Assembly (NCBI RefSeq): GCF_001613245.1
Contig: NZ_BDBZ01000009.1
Span: forward strand, 1 to 64,000
Length of the DNA: 64,000 nt
Direction: 5' to 3'
Source: Nocardia speluncae NBRC 108251
GTDB taxonomy: Bacteria > Actinomycetota > Actinomycetes > Mycobacteriales > Mycobacteriaceae
In this document: piece after piece, positions 1 to 8,739 of the stretch
Layout: each line of letters begins with the position of its first letter
Position numbering within the stretch: the stretch's first letter is position 1
Notes under the pieces: model-generated
The model's input: only the letters and a program-made list of their open reading frames with translations
Databases searched by the model: none
What the model was told of the DNA's origin: nothing
Made by a program: the position numbers and the translations under genes

Positions 1-2007
1 GGCTGCCAGGGCGTCAACGGCGGCGGGTGGGCGCACTATGTGGGGCAGGAGAAATGCCGCCCCATCACCGGGTGGACCCAGCTGGCGTCGGCGCTGGACT
101 GGTCGCGCCCGCCGCGGCAGATGATCCAGACCGCCTACTGGTACCTGCATTCCGACCAGTTCCGCTACGACTGGTTCGGCGCCGACACGCTCTCGGCCGC
201 GCACGGGGGCGGCCGCCTGGCCGGTATGACCACCGCCGATGTGATCGCGCAGGCGGCCCGGCTGGGCTGGATGCCGTCCTATCCCACCTTCGACCGCAAT
301 CCGCTGGACCTGGTCGACGCGGCCGCGTCGGACGGCGGATCGCTGGCCGGATACGTGGTCTCCGAACTGCGGGCCGGGCGGATGCGGTTCGCCTGCGAGG
401 ATCCGGACGCGCCGGAGAACTTCCCGCGGGTGCTGAGCGTGTGGCGGGCGAATCTACTCGGGTCGTCGGCCAAGGGCAACGAATACTTCCTGGAACATCT
501 GCTCGGCACCGAATCCTCGCTGCGCGCCTCACCCACCCCGGCCGGCGCTCGGCCCCGCGATGTGGTGTGGCGGCCCGAGGCGCCGCGCGGCAAACTCGAT
601 CTGCTGCTCACCCTGGATTTCCGGATGACCAGCACCACCCTGTTCTCCGATGTCGTGCTGCCGGCTGCCACCTGGTACGAGAAACACGATCTCAACACCA
701 CCGATATGCACCCGTTCGTGCATTCGTTCAACCCGGCCATCGCGCCGCCCTGGCAGACCCGCAGCGATTGGGATGCCTTCCAGGCGATCGCCGAGAAGTT
801 CAGCGAGCTGGCGGGGCCGCGGCTCGGGGTGCGCAAGGATGTGGTCGCAGTGCCGCTGCTGCACGACACCCCGGACGAACTTGCCACACCGCACGGGCGG
901 GTCGCGGATTGGAAGTACGGCGAAGCCGAACCGATCCCCGGCGTCACCATGCCGAAACTCGTCGTGGTCGAACGTGATTACGGCGCCGTCGGCGCCAAAA
1001 TGCGTGCCCTGGGGCCGCTCGCGGAAAAGCTCGGCGCCACCACCAAGGGCGTCACCTTCGATCTCGCCCCGGAAGTCGACTATCTACGCCACAAGAACGG
1101 CATGATCCGCGGTGGCCCCGCCGACGGCAGGCCGTCACTACAGCGCGGGATCCAGGCCGCCGAGGCGGTTCTGGCGCTGTCGGGCACCACCAACGGTCGC
1201 CTCGCCACCGAGGGTTTCCGCACTCTGGAGCAGCGCACCGGCGTGCCGCTGGCCGATCTCGCCGCCGAACACGAGGGCAAACGCATCACCTTCGCCGATA
1301 CCCAGGCCGCGCCGGTACCGGTGATCACGTCACCGGAATGGTCGGGGTCGGAGTCGGGTGGTCGCCGGTATTCGCCGTTCACCATCAATGTCGAACGCCG
1401 CAAACCGTGGCATACGCTCACCGGCCGCCAGCATTTCTATCTCGACCACGACTGGATGTCCGAACTGGGTGAGGGGCTGCCCGTTTACCGACCACCGCTG
1501 AACATGGCGGCGCTGTTCGGTGAACCGGGTATCGGCTCGGTGGGCGAACTCGGCGTCACCGTCCGCTACCTCACCCCGCACAGCAAATGGTCCATCCACT
1601 CCGAATACCAGGACAACCTGTTCATGCTGAGCCTGTCCCGGGGCGGTCCGACGATCTGGATGTCGCCACAGGACGCGGCGAAGGCCGGGGTCGCGGACAA
1701 CGAATGGGTCGAGGCAGTCAACCGCAACGGCGTGGTGGTGGCGCGGGCCGTGGTTTCGCATCGGATGCCCGCCGGCACGGTGTACATGTATCACGCGCAG
1801 GACCGGCTCATCGATGTCCCGATCAGCGAAACCTCCGGGCAGCGCGGCGGTATCCACAATTCGCTCACCCGCCTGCTGATCAAACCCAGCCACCTCATCG
1901 GCGGCTACGCCCAGCTCAGCTTCGCGTTCAACTATCTCGGTCCCACCGGAAATCAACGCGACGAGGTGACGGTGATCCGTCGTCGCGGTCAGGAGGTGAG
2001 TTACTGA
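1..2007 (+). CDS. narG: Respiratory nitrate reductase alpha subunit, C-terminal part (5' end outside window)
   Basis: Catalytic molybdopterin subunit of the membrane-bound nitrate reductase, which reduces nitrate to nitrite on the cytoplasmic side. The open frame begins at base 1 without a start codon (GCQGVNGGGWAHYVGQEK), so roughly the last 668 residues of a protein usually near 1,230 residues are present. Visible family features are the GGGWAHYVGQEKCRP stretch, PENFPRVLSVWRANLLGSS, and a C-terminal molybdopterin-dinucleotide-binding segment with TPHSKWSIHSEYQDN and WMSPQDAAKAGVADNEWVE. The stop overlaps the narH start (TGATG), so the two are translationally coupled. The adjacent narHJI order supports the call. 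Confidence 0.97.
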   Translation, partial: GCQGVNGGGWAHYVGQEKCRPITGWTQLASALDWSRPPRQMIQTAYWYLHSDQFRYDWFGADTLSAAHGGGRLAGMTTADVIAQAARLGWMPSYPTFDRNPLDLVDAAASDGGSLAGYVVSELRAGRMRFACEDPDAPENFPRVLSVWRANLLGSSAKGNEYFLEHLLGTESSLRASPTPAGARPRDVVWRPEAPRGKLDLLLTLDFRMTSTTLFSDVVLPAATWYEKHDLNTTDMHPFVHSFNPAIAPPWQTRSDWDAFQAIAEKFSELAGPRLGVRKDVVAVPLLHDTPDELATPHGRVADWKYGEAEPIPGVTMPKLVVVERDYGAVGAKMRALGPLAEKLGATTKGVTFDLAPEVDYLRHKNGMIRGGPADGRPSLQRGIQAAEAVLALSGTTNGRLATEGFRTLEQRTGVPLADLAAEHEGKRITFADTQAAPVPVITSPEWSGSESGGRRYSPFTINVERRKPWHTLTGRQHFYLDHDWMSELGEGLPVYRPPLNMAALFGEPGIGSVGELGVTVRYLTPHSKWSIHSEYQDNLFMLSLSRGGPTIWMSPQDAAKAGVADNEWVEAVNRNGVVVARAVVSHRMPAGTVYMYHAQDRLIDVPISETSGQRGGIHNSLTRLLIKPSHLIGGYAQLSFAFNYLGPTGNQRDEVTVIRRRGQEVSY

Positions 2008-3677
2008 TGCGGGTCATGGCGCAGATGGCGATGGTGATGAATCTCGACAAATGTATCGGCTGCCATACCTGTTCGGTGACGTGCAAACAGGCGTGGACCA
2101 ATCGCTCCGGAGTCGAATACGTCTGGTTCAACAATGTGGAAACCCGACCCGGACAGGGTTATCCACGCACCTACGAGGACCAGGAGAAATGGCGGGGCGG
2201 CTGGGAACTCAACCGCCGCGGCAATCTGAAACTCAAAGGTGGCGGAAGGTGGCGGAAATTATTCACCATCTTCAGCAACCCCATCCTGCCCGAACTGAAG
2301 GACTACTACGAACCCTGGACCTACGACTACGAGAACCTCACCACCGCACCCGCCCAGCGGCACACCCCGGTGGCCCGGCCGAAATCGCTGATCACCGGCA
2401 AGGATACGAAGATCGAATGGTCGGCGAACTGGGACGACGACCTCGGTGGCGCCACCGAATACGGCGACCGCGATCCGCTGCTGGGCAAACTCGCCGAGAA
2501 GGTCCGGTTCGAATTCGAGCAGACCTTCATGTTCTATCTGCCCCGGATCTGCGAACACTGCCTGAACCCCTCGTGCGCGGCGTCATGTCCGTCCGGAGCC
2601 ATCTACAAGCGCAGCGAAGACGGGATCGTCCTGGTCGATCAGGACCGTTGCCGCGGCTGGCGTATGTGCGTTTCCGGCTGCCCCTACAAGAAGGTGTACT
2701 TCAACCACCGCACCGGAAAAGCGGAGAAATGTACATTCTGCTTTCCGCGGGTCGAGGTGGGGCTCCCCACCGTTTGCGCGGAAACCTGCGTGGGCCGGTT
2801 GCGCTATATCGGCCTGGTGCTCTACGACGCGGACAAGGTACTCGAAGCCGCCGCCACCCCCGACGAACAAGGTCTCTACCAGGCGCAACGTGATGTATTC
2901 CTGGACCCGGCCGATCCGGAGGTCCGGCGGGAAGCCGAACGCGCCGGAATACCTTACGACTGGGTGGAAGCCGCGGACAGGTCACCGATCTACGCGCTCA
3001 TCAACACCTACAAGGTCGCGCTGCCGCTGCATCCGGAATACCGCACCATGCCGATGGTCTGGTACATCCCGCCGCTGTCGCCGGTGGTCGATATCGTCCG
3101 CGATACCGGTCACGATGCGGAGGATTACGATAATCTCTTCGCCGCCATCGAGGCCCTGCGCATCCCGGTCGACTATCTCGCCCAATTGTTCACCGCCGGC
3201 GATCCCGCCCCGGTCACCGATGTCCTGCGCCGGCTGGCCGCCATGCGCAGCTATATGCGCGATATCAATTTCGGCCGGGAACCCCGGGAGCGGATAGCCG
3301 AGGCGGTCGGGATGACCGGCGAAGAGGTCTACGATATGTTCCGCCTGCTCGCGCTGGCCAAATACGATGAGCGCTACGTTATTCCGCCCGCACATGCCGA
3401 ACAGGCGCACGGTCTGGAAGAACTCGCCACCGAATGCAGCCTCGATTACGAAGGCGGCCCGGGAATGACCGCGTCGGGGCCGTTCGGGGAAAGCTCCGGC
3501 GGGCCGGCACCGATCGCCGTCGAGAACTTCCACATGCTGCGCAACCGGCAGACCGCCGATACAACGACCACCGTGCACGGGCAGGGCCGGGTGAACCTGC
3601 TCAACTGGGACGGTAAAGCCCCCGACGGGCTGTTCCCGCCCACCGGAGACAACCCGTCCGGATCGGAGCGGCTGTGA
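2007..3677 (+). CDS. narH: Respiratory nitrate reductase beta subunit (iron-sulfur)
   Basis: Electron-transfer subunit, 556 residues, carrying electrons from the NarI hemes to NarG. Four cysteine clusters are visible: CIGCHTCSVTCKQAW near the N-terminus, CEHCLNPSCAASCP, CRGWRMCVSGCP and CTFCFPRVEVGLPTVCAETC. The Trp in CRGWRMC is the NarH hallmark that gives one [3Fe-4S] cluster beside three [4Fe-4S] clusters. The frame stays open upstream to 1587, but ATG 2007 overlaps the narG stop and begins with the family-typical MRVMAQMAMVMNLDKCIGCH. The end overlaps narJ by 4 bases (GTGA). Confidence 0.97.
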   Translation: MRVMAQMAMVMNLDKCIGCHTCSVTCKQAWTNRSGVEYVWFNNVETRPGQGYPRTYEDQEKWRGGWELNRRGNLKLKGGGRWRKLFTIFSNPILPELKDYYEPWTYDYENLTTAPAQRHTPVARPKSLITGKDTKIEWSANWDDDLGGATEYGDRDPLLGKLAEKVRFEFEQTFMFYLPRICEHCLNPSCAASCPSGAIYKRSEDGIVLVDQDRCRGWRMCVSGCPYKKVYFNHRTGKAEKCTFCFPRVEVGLPTVCAETCVGRLRYIGLVLYDADKVLEAAATPDEQGLYQAQRDVFLDPADPEVRREAERAGIPYDWVEAADRSPIYALINTYKVALPLHPEYRTMPMVWYIPPLSPVVDIVRDTGHDAEDYDNLFAAIEALRIPVDYLAQLFTAGDPAPVTDVLRRLAAMRSYMRDINFGREPRERIAEAVGMTGEEVYDMFRLLALAKYDERYVIPPAHAEQAHGLEELATECSLDYEGGPGMTASGPFGESSGGPAPIAVENFHMLRNRQTADTTTTVHGQGRVNLLNWDGKAPDGLFPPTGDNPSGSERL

Positions 3678-4357
3678 AGAAAACCGTGAAAATCGATCCC
3701 GCCCTCCGTTCCGCCGCCTGGCAGGCGCAATCACTGCTGGTCGGCTACCCGGACGAAACGCTGCACCGCAACCTGCACCTGCTCGGCGCGGTCGCCGTGG
3801 CCCTGCCGCCACCGGTCGGCGATCCAGTCGCCCGGTTCCTCGCTCACGTGCAGCGCAGCTCCCTGTTCGAACTGGCCGCCGACTACGTCGCCACCTTCGA
3901 CCACCGCAAACGCTTCAGCCCCTACCTCACCTACTTCGCCTATGGCGATACCCGCAAACGTGGAGTGGCGCTGCTGCGTTTCAAACAGGCCTACCAGGCC
4001 GCCGGACTCCAGTTGAGTGAGGAAGAGCTACCCGACCACCTCTCCGTGGTTCTGGAATTCGCCGCCTCCGGTCACGCCGAAACCGGGGTGCGGTTGCTCA
4101 CCGAACATCGCGCCGGCCTGGAACTGATGCGCCGCGGCCTGCACGAAACCGGTTCGCCGTGGGCGGATGTACTCGATTCGGTGATCGCTACGCTGCCCGC
4201 CCTGGCCGGTCGCGAAGAAGACGCCATCACCCGCCTCATCGCCGAAGGCCCCCCGGAGGAATCCGTCGGCCTCGCACCGTTCACTCCACCCCAATACCTC
4301 CCCGATCCAGCCATGCCCCAACAGCGCCGGAACCATGTTGCCCGCCAACCTGGATAG
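3674..4357 (+). CDS. narJ: Nitrate reductase molybdenum cofactor assembly chaperone
   Basis: NarJ/NarW-type chaperone of 227 residues. In this family the protein binds the NarG N-terminus and helps insert the molybdenum cofactor and FeS cluster; it is not part of the final enzyme. Family signs are QSLLVGYPDETL near the N-terminus, LAADYVATFDHRKRFSPYLTYFAYGDTRKRG in the middle, and LPDHLSVVLEFAA. GTG 3674 overlaps the narH stop (GTGA). The C-terminal tail after about residue 200 is low-complexity and Pro-rich. Unlike the tight narGHJ joins, the next gene narI lies 387 bp away. Confidence 0.95.
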   Translation: MKKTVKIDPALRSAAWQAQSLLVGYPDETLHRNLHLLGAVAVALPPPVGDPVARFLAHVQRSSLFELAADYVATFDHRKRFSPYLTYFAYGDTRKRGVALLRFKQAYQAAGLQLSEEELPDHLSVVLEFAASGHAETGVRLLTEHRAGLELMRRGLHETGSPWADVLDSVIATLPALAGREEDAITRLIAEGPPEESVGLAPFTPPQYLPDPAMPQQRRNHVARQPG

Positions 4358-4420
4358 GCGTCCCAGCCCCCAGGGGCGAGGCGTATCGTCTGCCGCCCTC
4401 CGTGAACGGCTCACCCCACC

Positions 4421-4496
4421 GGGCGGGGCCCGCCCCTGGTCTGGAGCGACGGAGCGGGGGAGCGAAGCGGAGGAGCGCAGGAGTGAAGACCAGGGG
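4421..4496. repeat. Nested palindromes around a GGAGCG-rich array
   Basis: A 15-base palindrome, GGGCGGG-G-CCCGCCC (4421-4435), runs into a 10-bp inverted repeat, CCCCTGGTCT (4433-4442) and AGACCAGGGG (4487-4496). Between the arms, 4443-4486 is an imperfect array of 8-10-base GGAGCGNN units. It lies in the narJ-narI gap and could fold as RNA. It may be a dispersed intergenic element or an attenuator; nothing in the sequence decides between these. Confidence 0.7.
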
Positions 4497-4515
4497 TTAA
4501 TAGGGCCCCGCCCTC

Positions 4516-4532
4516 GAGACGCGGAGCGTCTC
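4516..4532. other. Perfect 7-bp hairpin in the narJ-narI gap
   Basis: GAGACGC-GGA-GCGTCTC, a 7-bp stem with a 3-base loop, followed by CAAAATTA. It resembles a weak terminator, but there is no long T run on the + strand. It would reduce read-through into narI if active. Confidence 0.55.
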
Positions 4533-4556
4533 CAAAATTACAGCCCGCCCCTTCAC

Positions 4557-4663
4557 GGTCGGTCCACCCGGTGGAGCTTTCCGGTCGGCCCACTCCGGCA
4601 GTGCCTTACGAGTAGTCCAATCCGGCGCCGCCTTCCGGATGATCACCCCGACAGCGCCTTCCA
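4557..4663. repeat. Degenerate 27-bp tandem repeat, three to four units
   Basis: Units lie at 4557-4583, 4584-4610 and 4611-4637, with a poorer fourth copy at 4638-4663. On the minus strand each unit reads as nine codons of the type RKAxPxWxx (RKAAPDWTT, RKALPEWAD, RKAPPGGPT). The unit length is a multiple of three, so this may be the remnant of a repeat protein or simply repeat expansion. With the hairpins before it, it accounts for most of the 387 bp between narJ and narI. No intact gene was found in this gap. Confidence 0.65.
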
Positions 4664-4744
4664 ACCTGCCGACCCCACGGCCCTGGTAACCGGACCCCGA
4701 CTCCACGCCGCCGGTGGCGACGCCGAACTCACAGAGGTGCGTTG

Positions 4745-5509
4745 ATGAATGCGATATTCCACGCCGCGGCGGCCGAACAGCTCACCACAGTCGACATCCT
4801 CGTGTGGGTCGCCCTGCCCTACGCCTCCATCGCCATCTTCCTCGTCGGCCATTACTGGCGTTACCGCTACGACAAGTTCGGCTGGACCACCCGTTCCTCC
4901 CAGCTCTACGAGAACCACCTGCTCCGCCTGGGCAGCCCCCTGTTCCATTTCGGAATCCTGCTGGTGATCCTCGGCCATATCGTCGGTCTGCTCATCCCCG
5001 AAGGCTGGACCGAAGCCGTCGGCATCAGCGAACCCATCTATCACGCAATGTCCGTCGGCCTCGGCGTCCTCGCCGGCGCCGCCACCCTCGTAGGCGCCGC
5101 GATACTCATCTACCGCCGCCGCACCACGGGCCCGGTGTTTTCCGCGACCACCCGCAACGACAAGATCATGTATGTCCTGCTCATCGGCACCCTCGTCCTC
5201 GGCTTCGGTACCACCGTGATCAGCAACGCCATCGGCCGACCCCACGATTACCGCCACACCGTCGCCCCCTGGTTCCGCTCCATCCTCTCCTTCCGCCCCG
5301 ACACCGACCTGATCCTCGCCGCCCCCCTCGGCTTCCAGCTCCATGTGATCGCCGCGTGGATCCTTTTCGCTTTTTGGCCCTTCACCAGGCTGGTCCATGT
5401 GTTCTCGATGCCTATCGGCTACCTGACCAGGCCCTATATCGTCTACCGGAGTAGGGATGTGGAACTGGGGTCCCGGCGCGAGCGGCGCGGCTGGGAGCGG
5501 ATCCAGTAG
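4745..5509 (+). CDS. narI: Respiratory nitrate reductase gamma subunit (cytochrome b)
   Basis: Membrane subunit of 254 residues that oxidises menaquinol and passes electrons through two b hemes to NarH. About five transmembrane helices are visible, with VDILVWVALPYASIAIFLVGHYWRYRYDKFGWTTRSSQLYE at the N-terminus. Heme-ligand candidates are His in HLLRLGSPLFHFGI and IYHAMSVG, and in LHVIAAW with FTRLVHVFSMP near the C-terminus. ATG 4745 follows AGAGGTG at a good distance; a TTG lies one codon upstream. Length and order match narGHJI operons. Confidence 0.96.
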   Translation: MNAIFHAAAAEQLTTVDILVWVALPYASIAIFLVGHYWRYRYDKFGWTTRSSQLYENHLLRLGSPLFHFGILLVILGHIVGLLIPEGWTEAVGISEPIYHAMSVGLGVLAGAATLVGAAILIYRRRTTGPVFSATTRNDKIMYVLLIGTLVLGFGTTVISNAIGRPHDYRHTVAPWFRSILSFRPDTDLILAAPLGFQLHVIAAWILFAFWPFTRLVHVFSMPIGYLTRPYIVYRSRDVELGSRRERRGWERIQ

Positions 5510-5589
5510 GACTACTCGCTGGACCGGCGGCCTCTGCCGGAGTTGCACGCTGACGGCGTTCCGCGGCCGCTTTGTTCAACCAGACGTCC

Positions 5590-5625
5590 TTGACGTAATG
5601 ATTACGTCAACATATCATCGGGTTG
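5590..5625 (+). promoter_or_regulatory. Promoter with an internal perfect palindrome, predicted leaderless start for the Fic gene
   Basis: TTGACG (5590-5595) and TATCAT (5613-5618) are separated by exactly 17 bp, and 7 bases after the -10 lies an in-frame GTG (5625). The 19-base palindrome TGACGTAATGATTACGTCA (5591-5609, 9-bp arms around one G) overlaps the -35 and fills the spacer, where a bound repressor would block RNA polymerase. Confidence 0.65.
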
Positions 5626-6764
5626 TGTTGTATCCGACGCCGGCCCTGACCGTCGGCGATGCGCGTGTGCTGTCCGAAGTCGACGGCATGCGTGAGGAAT
5701 TGCGGCATCAGTTGCAGAAAGTTCCGGCCAAATGGGCGGGTGGGCTGCGCAGGTTCCTCACAGCGGATGCTGTGGCGGCTTCGAATTCCATCGAAGGGTT
5801 CAAGGTCGAAACCATTGATGTCGAGGACTTGATGGCGGGTGAGCGTGATGTGGATGTCTCCGATGAGGACCGGGCGGAGACGCTCGCCTACGAGCAGATG
5901 ATGACCTACATCCAGACGCTTCACGATGTGGGGGATTTCTGTTACGGCAAAGGTCTGATCAATGCTCTGCATTGGATGTTGCAGGGGCATCGACATTCCA
6001 CGCGAAAGCCTGCGGGGCAGTGGCGGCGGGGTCCGGTGTATGTCGCCGATGCGCGAGATCCGAGCATTGCCGCGTACACGGCGCCGGAGGCTCCCGCGGT
6101 TCCCGAGTTGATGACCGAACTGGTGGAGTGGTTGAACGCCGACGATGGCACACATGCGCTGGTGCGTGCTGCGATGGCGCATCTGCATCTGGTGTCGATT
6201 CATCCCTGGGCGGATGGGAACGGCCGGATGTCCCGGTCGCTGCAAACGCTGATGATCGCGCGCGAAGGGGTGCTTGCGCCTGAGTTCTCGTCGATCGAGG
6301 CATGGCTCGGTCGGCCGGGTAATACCTGGGAGTACTACCAGGTGCTCGGTCGGCGCGGCAATGAATACCGGCCGGAGCGGGATGTATCGGAGTGGGTCCG
6401 ATTCAATTTGACCGCCTATCATCAGCAGGCACAAACCGTGCGGGCGCGGTTTGTGCGCTCCGGTCGGGTGTGGGAGCGGTTATGCGAGTTCGCCCGTGTG
6501 GAGTCGCTCGATGAACGTCTGGTGACCGCTCTGCACGATGTGGCGATATCGGGACGGGTACGGCGAAGTCGCTACGAGCAGAACGAGAATCTCAACCTTC
6601 AGCAAGCTCAGCGCGACCTACGTGAACTGGCGCGCAGGGAGATCCTGGAACCGATGGGCCGCACCCGCGCTCGCATTTATGTTGCCGGCCTGCGGTTCCC
6701 GGAAGCGGTGCTGGAGATCGCCAGTACGCCGACGTCGCTGACCGACCCGTACGCGGCTGGATAG
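5625..6764 (+). CDS. Fic-family AMP-transferase with N-terminal inhibitory helix and C-terminal winged helix
   Basis: Fic enzymes usually transfer AMP from ATP to a protein hydroxyl. The complete core motif HPWADGNGRMSR begins near residue 193, with the catalytic His. Near residue 52 is SNSIEGF, matching the (S/T)xxxE(G/N) autoinhibitory motif of class II Fic proteins, where the Glu blocks ATP. The end (SGRVRRSRYEQNENLNLQQAQRDLRELARREILEP) looks like a winged helix, as in Fic proteins that may control their own transcription. GTG 5625 is preferred because it sits 7 bases after a good -10. ATG 5598 in the same frame would lie inside the palindrome. No antitoxin gene adjoins. The target is unknown. 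Confidence 0.88.
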   Translation: MLYPTPALTVGDARVLSEVDGMREELRHQLQKVPAKWAGGLRRFLTADAVAASNSIEGFKVETIDVEDLMAGERDVDVSDEDRAETLAYEQMMTYIQTLHDVGDFCYGKGLINALHWMLQGHRHSTRKPAGQWRRGPVYVADARDPSIAAYTAPEAPAVPELMTELVEWLNADDGTHALVRAAMAHLHLVSIHPWADGNGRMSRSLQTLMIAREGVLAPEFSSIEAWLGRPGNTWEYYQVLGRRGNEYRPERDVSEWVRFNLTAYHQQAQTVRARFVRSGRVWERLCEFARVESLDERLVTALHDVAISGRVRRSRYEQNENLNLQQAQRDLRELARREILEPMGRTRARIYVAGLRFPEAVLEIASTPTSLTDPYAAG

Positions 6765-6906
6765 TTGTTCGTAACTACTGGCCGGGTCATGCGTGCACCA
6801 CTGCCGGCCTGGGGCTCATTCTGGCCTGCGATTGCGAATGCGTGTTAACTTATTCTCGAACGGTCACTAACTTGGGAGGCCGTGCCGAGCAGTTCAGGAG
6901 GGACCC

Positions 6907-8073
6907 ATGCAGTCCGCGGTCATCGTTGATGTGGTTCGCACGCCGTCCGGAAAAGGCAAGATGGGCGGGGGTTTGTCGGGGGTGCATCCGGCGACCCTTC
7001 TGGCGGGGGTGCTCGAGAAGCTGATCCAGCGCAACGATCTGGATCCGGCGCTGGTCGACGATGTGGTGGGAGGGTGCGTCACCCAGAGTGGTGAGCAGGC
7101 GTTCAATATTTCGCGGACTGCGGTGCTCGCGGCCGGGTTCCCGGAATCGGTGCCCGCGACCACTGTGGACCGGCAGTGCGGGTCCAGTCAGCAGGCGGCG
7201 CATTTCGCGGCGCAGGGGGTGATGTCGGGCGCTTATGACATCGCGATCGCCTGTGGTGTGGAGTCGATGAGCCGAGTGCCGATGTTCTCCAATGCGCAGG
7301 GGCAGGACGCCAACGGTGGGCCGATCGCGCATCGATATCCGGAGGGGCTGGTTCAGCAGGGGATCGCGGCCGAGATCCTGGCCGCGCGCTGGAAGCTCGA
7401 TCGTTCGATCCTCGATGAGTTCGCGGCGCGGTCGCATCGCCTGGCGGCCGAGACCGCGGCGGCGGGCGGGTTCGACCGGGAGTTGGTCGCCGCAGGTGAG
7501 CTCACCGCGGACGAAACCATCCGGGCCGGATCCACTCCGGAGAAGCTGGCGGGCCTGAAGCCGGCGTTCGTCGACGAGCAGTACACCCAGCGTTTTCCGG
7601 AGATCGACTGGTCGATCACCCCGGGCAACTCCTCGCCGCTCACCGACGGCGCCTCGGCCGCGTTGATCATGAGTGAGCAGACGGCGGCGAAGCTGGGACT
7701 GACCCCGCGGGCCCGTTTTCATTCGTTCGCGGTGCTCGGCGACGACCCGCTGCTCATGCTGACCGCGCCCGTCCCGGCGTCGAAGAAGGTGCTGGACCGG
7801 GCCGGCCTGACAATCGACGATATCGATGCCTACGAGGTGAACGAGGCCTTCGCCCCGGTGCCGCTGGTGTGGCAGCAAGAATTGGGCGCCGACCCGGAGA
7901 AGCTGAATCCGCGCGGCGGAGCGATCGCCCTGGGGCATCCGCTGGGTGCCTCGGGGGTGCGGATTCTGGCAACCATGGTCAATCATCTGGAACAGACCGG
8001 TGGTCGCTACGGGCTGCAAACCATGTGCGAAGCGGGTGGACTGGCGAACGCCACCATTATCGAACGGCTCTGA
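6907..8073 (+). CDS. Thiolase (acetyl-CoA C-acyltransferase), FadA5-like
   Basis: Cleaves beta-ketoacyl-CoA, or condenses acyl-CoA units, in fatty-acid or steroid side-chain metabolism. 388 residues, the usual length. The nucleophilic Cys is in VDRQCGSSQQA near residue 91, the catalytic His in GGAIALGHPLGASG near 344, and the second Cys in MCEAGG near 374; NEAFAPVPL is also present. GGCVTQSGEQAFNISR resembles the mycobacterial steroid thiolase FadA5, so a degradative role is likelier than biosynthesis, but the substrate is inference. RBS AGGAGGG lies just before ATG 6907. It is monocistronic, with a hairpin after the stop. Confidence 0.92.
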   Translation: MQSAVIVDVVRTPSGKGKMGGGLSGVHPATLLAGVLEKLIQRNDLDPALVDDVVGGCVTQSGEQAFNISRTAVLAAGFPESVPATTVDRQCGSSQQAAHFAAQGVMSGAYDIAIACGVESMSRVPMFSNAQGQDANGGPIAHRYPEGLVQQGIAAEILAARWKLDRSILDEFAARSHRLAAETAAAGGFDRELVAAGELTADETIRAGSTPEKLAGLKPAFVDEQYTQRFPEIDWSITPGNSSPLTDGASAALIMSEQTAAKLGLTPRARFHSFAVLGDDPLLMLTAPVPASKKVLDRAGLTIDDIDAYEVNEAFAPVPLVWQQELGADPEKLNPRGGAIALGHPLGASGVRILATMVNHLEQTGGRYGLQTMCEAGGLANATIIERL

Positions 8074-8081
8074 TACCGGAC

Positions 8082-8122
8082 GGACCGCACCCTCCCGGCC
8101 GTACGCCTGGAGGGGGCGGTCC
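8082..8122. terminator. Bidirectional terminator-like hairpin
   Basis: GGACCGCACCCTCC (8082-8095) pairs with GGAGGGGGCGGTCC (8109-8122) with one mismatch and a 13-base loop. It lies between the convergent thiolase and NlpC/P60 genes and could end transcription from both sides. Confidence 0.65.
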
Positions 8123-8193
8123 ATCGGTGCGTCGTGGGCCCGGGCTGTGGTTCGGGCTTGCCGCCGGAGAAGGGGCCACGACGCGGCCGCGGG

Positions 8194-8739
8194 TCAGTAG
8201 CGGCGTGCTCCGACCACGGGCGAATACGACATGGGCGAGATCTCCACGATGGAGGTCGCGGCGTGGATCACCTGGCCGTCACCGGCGTAGAGGGCGGAAT
8301 GGCCGCCGCCGCTGTAGGAAATCACATCACCGACGTGTAGCTGGTCGAGCGGGACCGGTGTGCCGGCGGAGAGCTGGGACCAGCTGGTGCGGGGGACATC
8401 CACGCCCGCCTGCTGGTACGCCCACTTCACCAGTCCGGAGCAGTCGAAGGTGCTGGGGCCGGTCCCGCCGGAGACGTACGGGGCGCCGAGTTTACTGCGC
8501 GCCGCCTGGATTGCGAGATCGCCCGGGGCGGGGGTGAATTGCGGTGCCGGTTCCGGGGTGGTGATGCCGGGAACCCCGGCCGGTAGCGGAATGTGATCGG
8601 GAACTTCGAAAACACCGAGTCCGGGCACTGATACCGGCCGGGCTTCGGCGGGTGCGGCGGTGCAGAGAACGGAACCTGCCGCCGCGGCGAGAACGGCCAT
8701 GACGGCCATGCGTTTTCGGACTAGCGGTACTGACTCCAT
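8194..8739 (-). CDS. Secreted NlpC/P60-family peptidoglycan hydrolase
   Basis: Cell-wall endopeptidase, 181 residues. A signal peptide (KRMAVMAVLAAAAGSVLCTAAPAEA) is followed by a Pro-rich linker and an NlpC/P60 domain from about residue 75. The catalytic triad is visible: Cys in TFDCSGLVKWAY near residue 100, His in GGGHSALYAG, and a third polar residue in VIHAATS. The size and layout resemble the small mycobacterial RipB/RipD-type proteins. RBS GGAGG lies 9 bases before the ATG. Activity on the peptide stem of peptidoglycan is known for the family; the exact bond is not determined here. Confidence 0.9.
   Translation of the reverse strand: MESVPLVRKRMAVMAVLAAAAGSVLCTAAPAEARPVSVPGLGVFEVPDHIPLPAGVPGITTPEPAPQFTPAPGDLAIQAARSKLGAPYVSGGTGPSTFDCSGLVKWAYQQAGVDVPRTSWSQLSAGTPVPLDQLHVGDVISYSGGGHSALYAGDGQVIHAATSIVEISPMSYSPVVGARRY

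Noticed and set aside
4557..4663. CRISPR array
   Set aside because: Units are contiguous without spacers, they diverge, and no cas genes are present.
4497..4706. Minus-strand frame over the 27-bp repeats as a real gene
   Set aside because: It is explained by the repeat period being a multiple of three; no RBS and no protein family.
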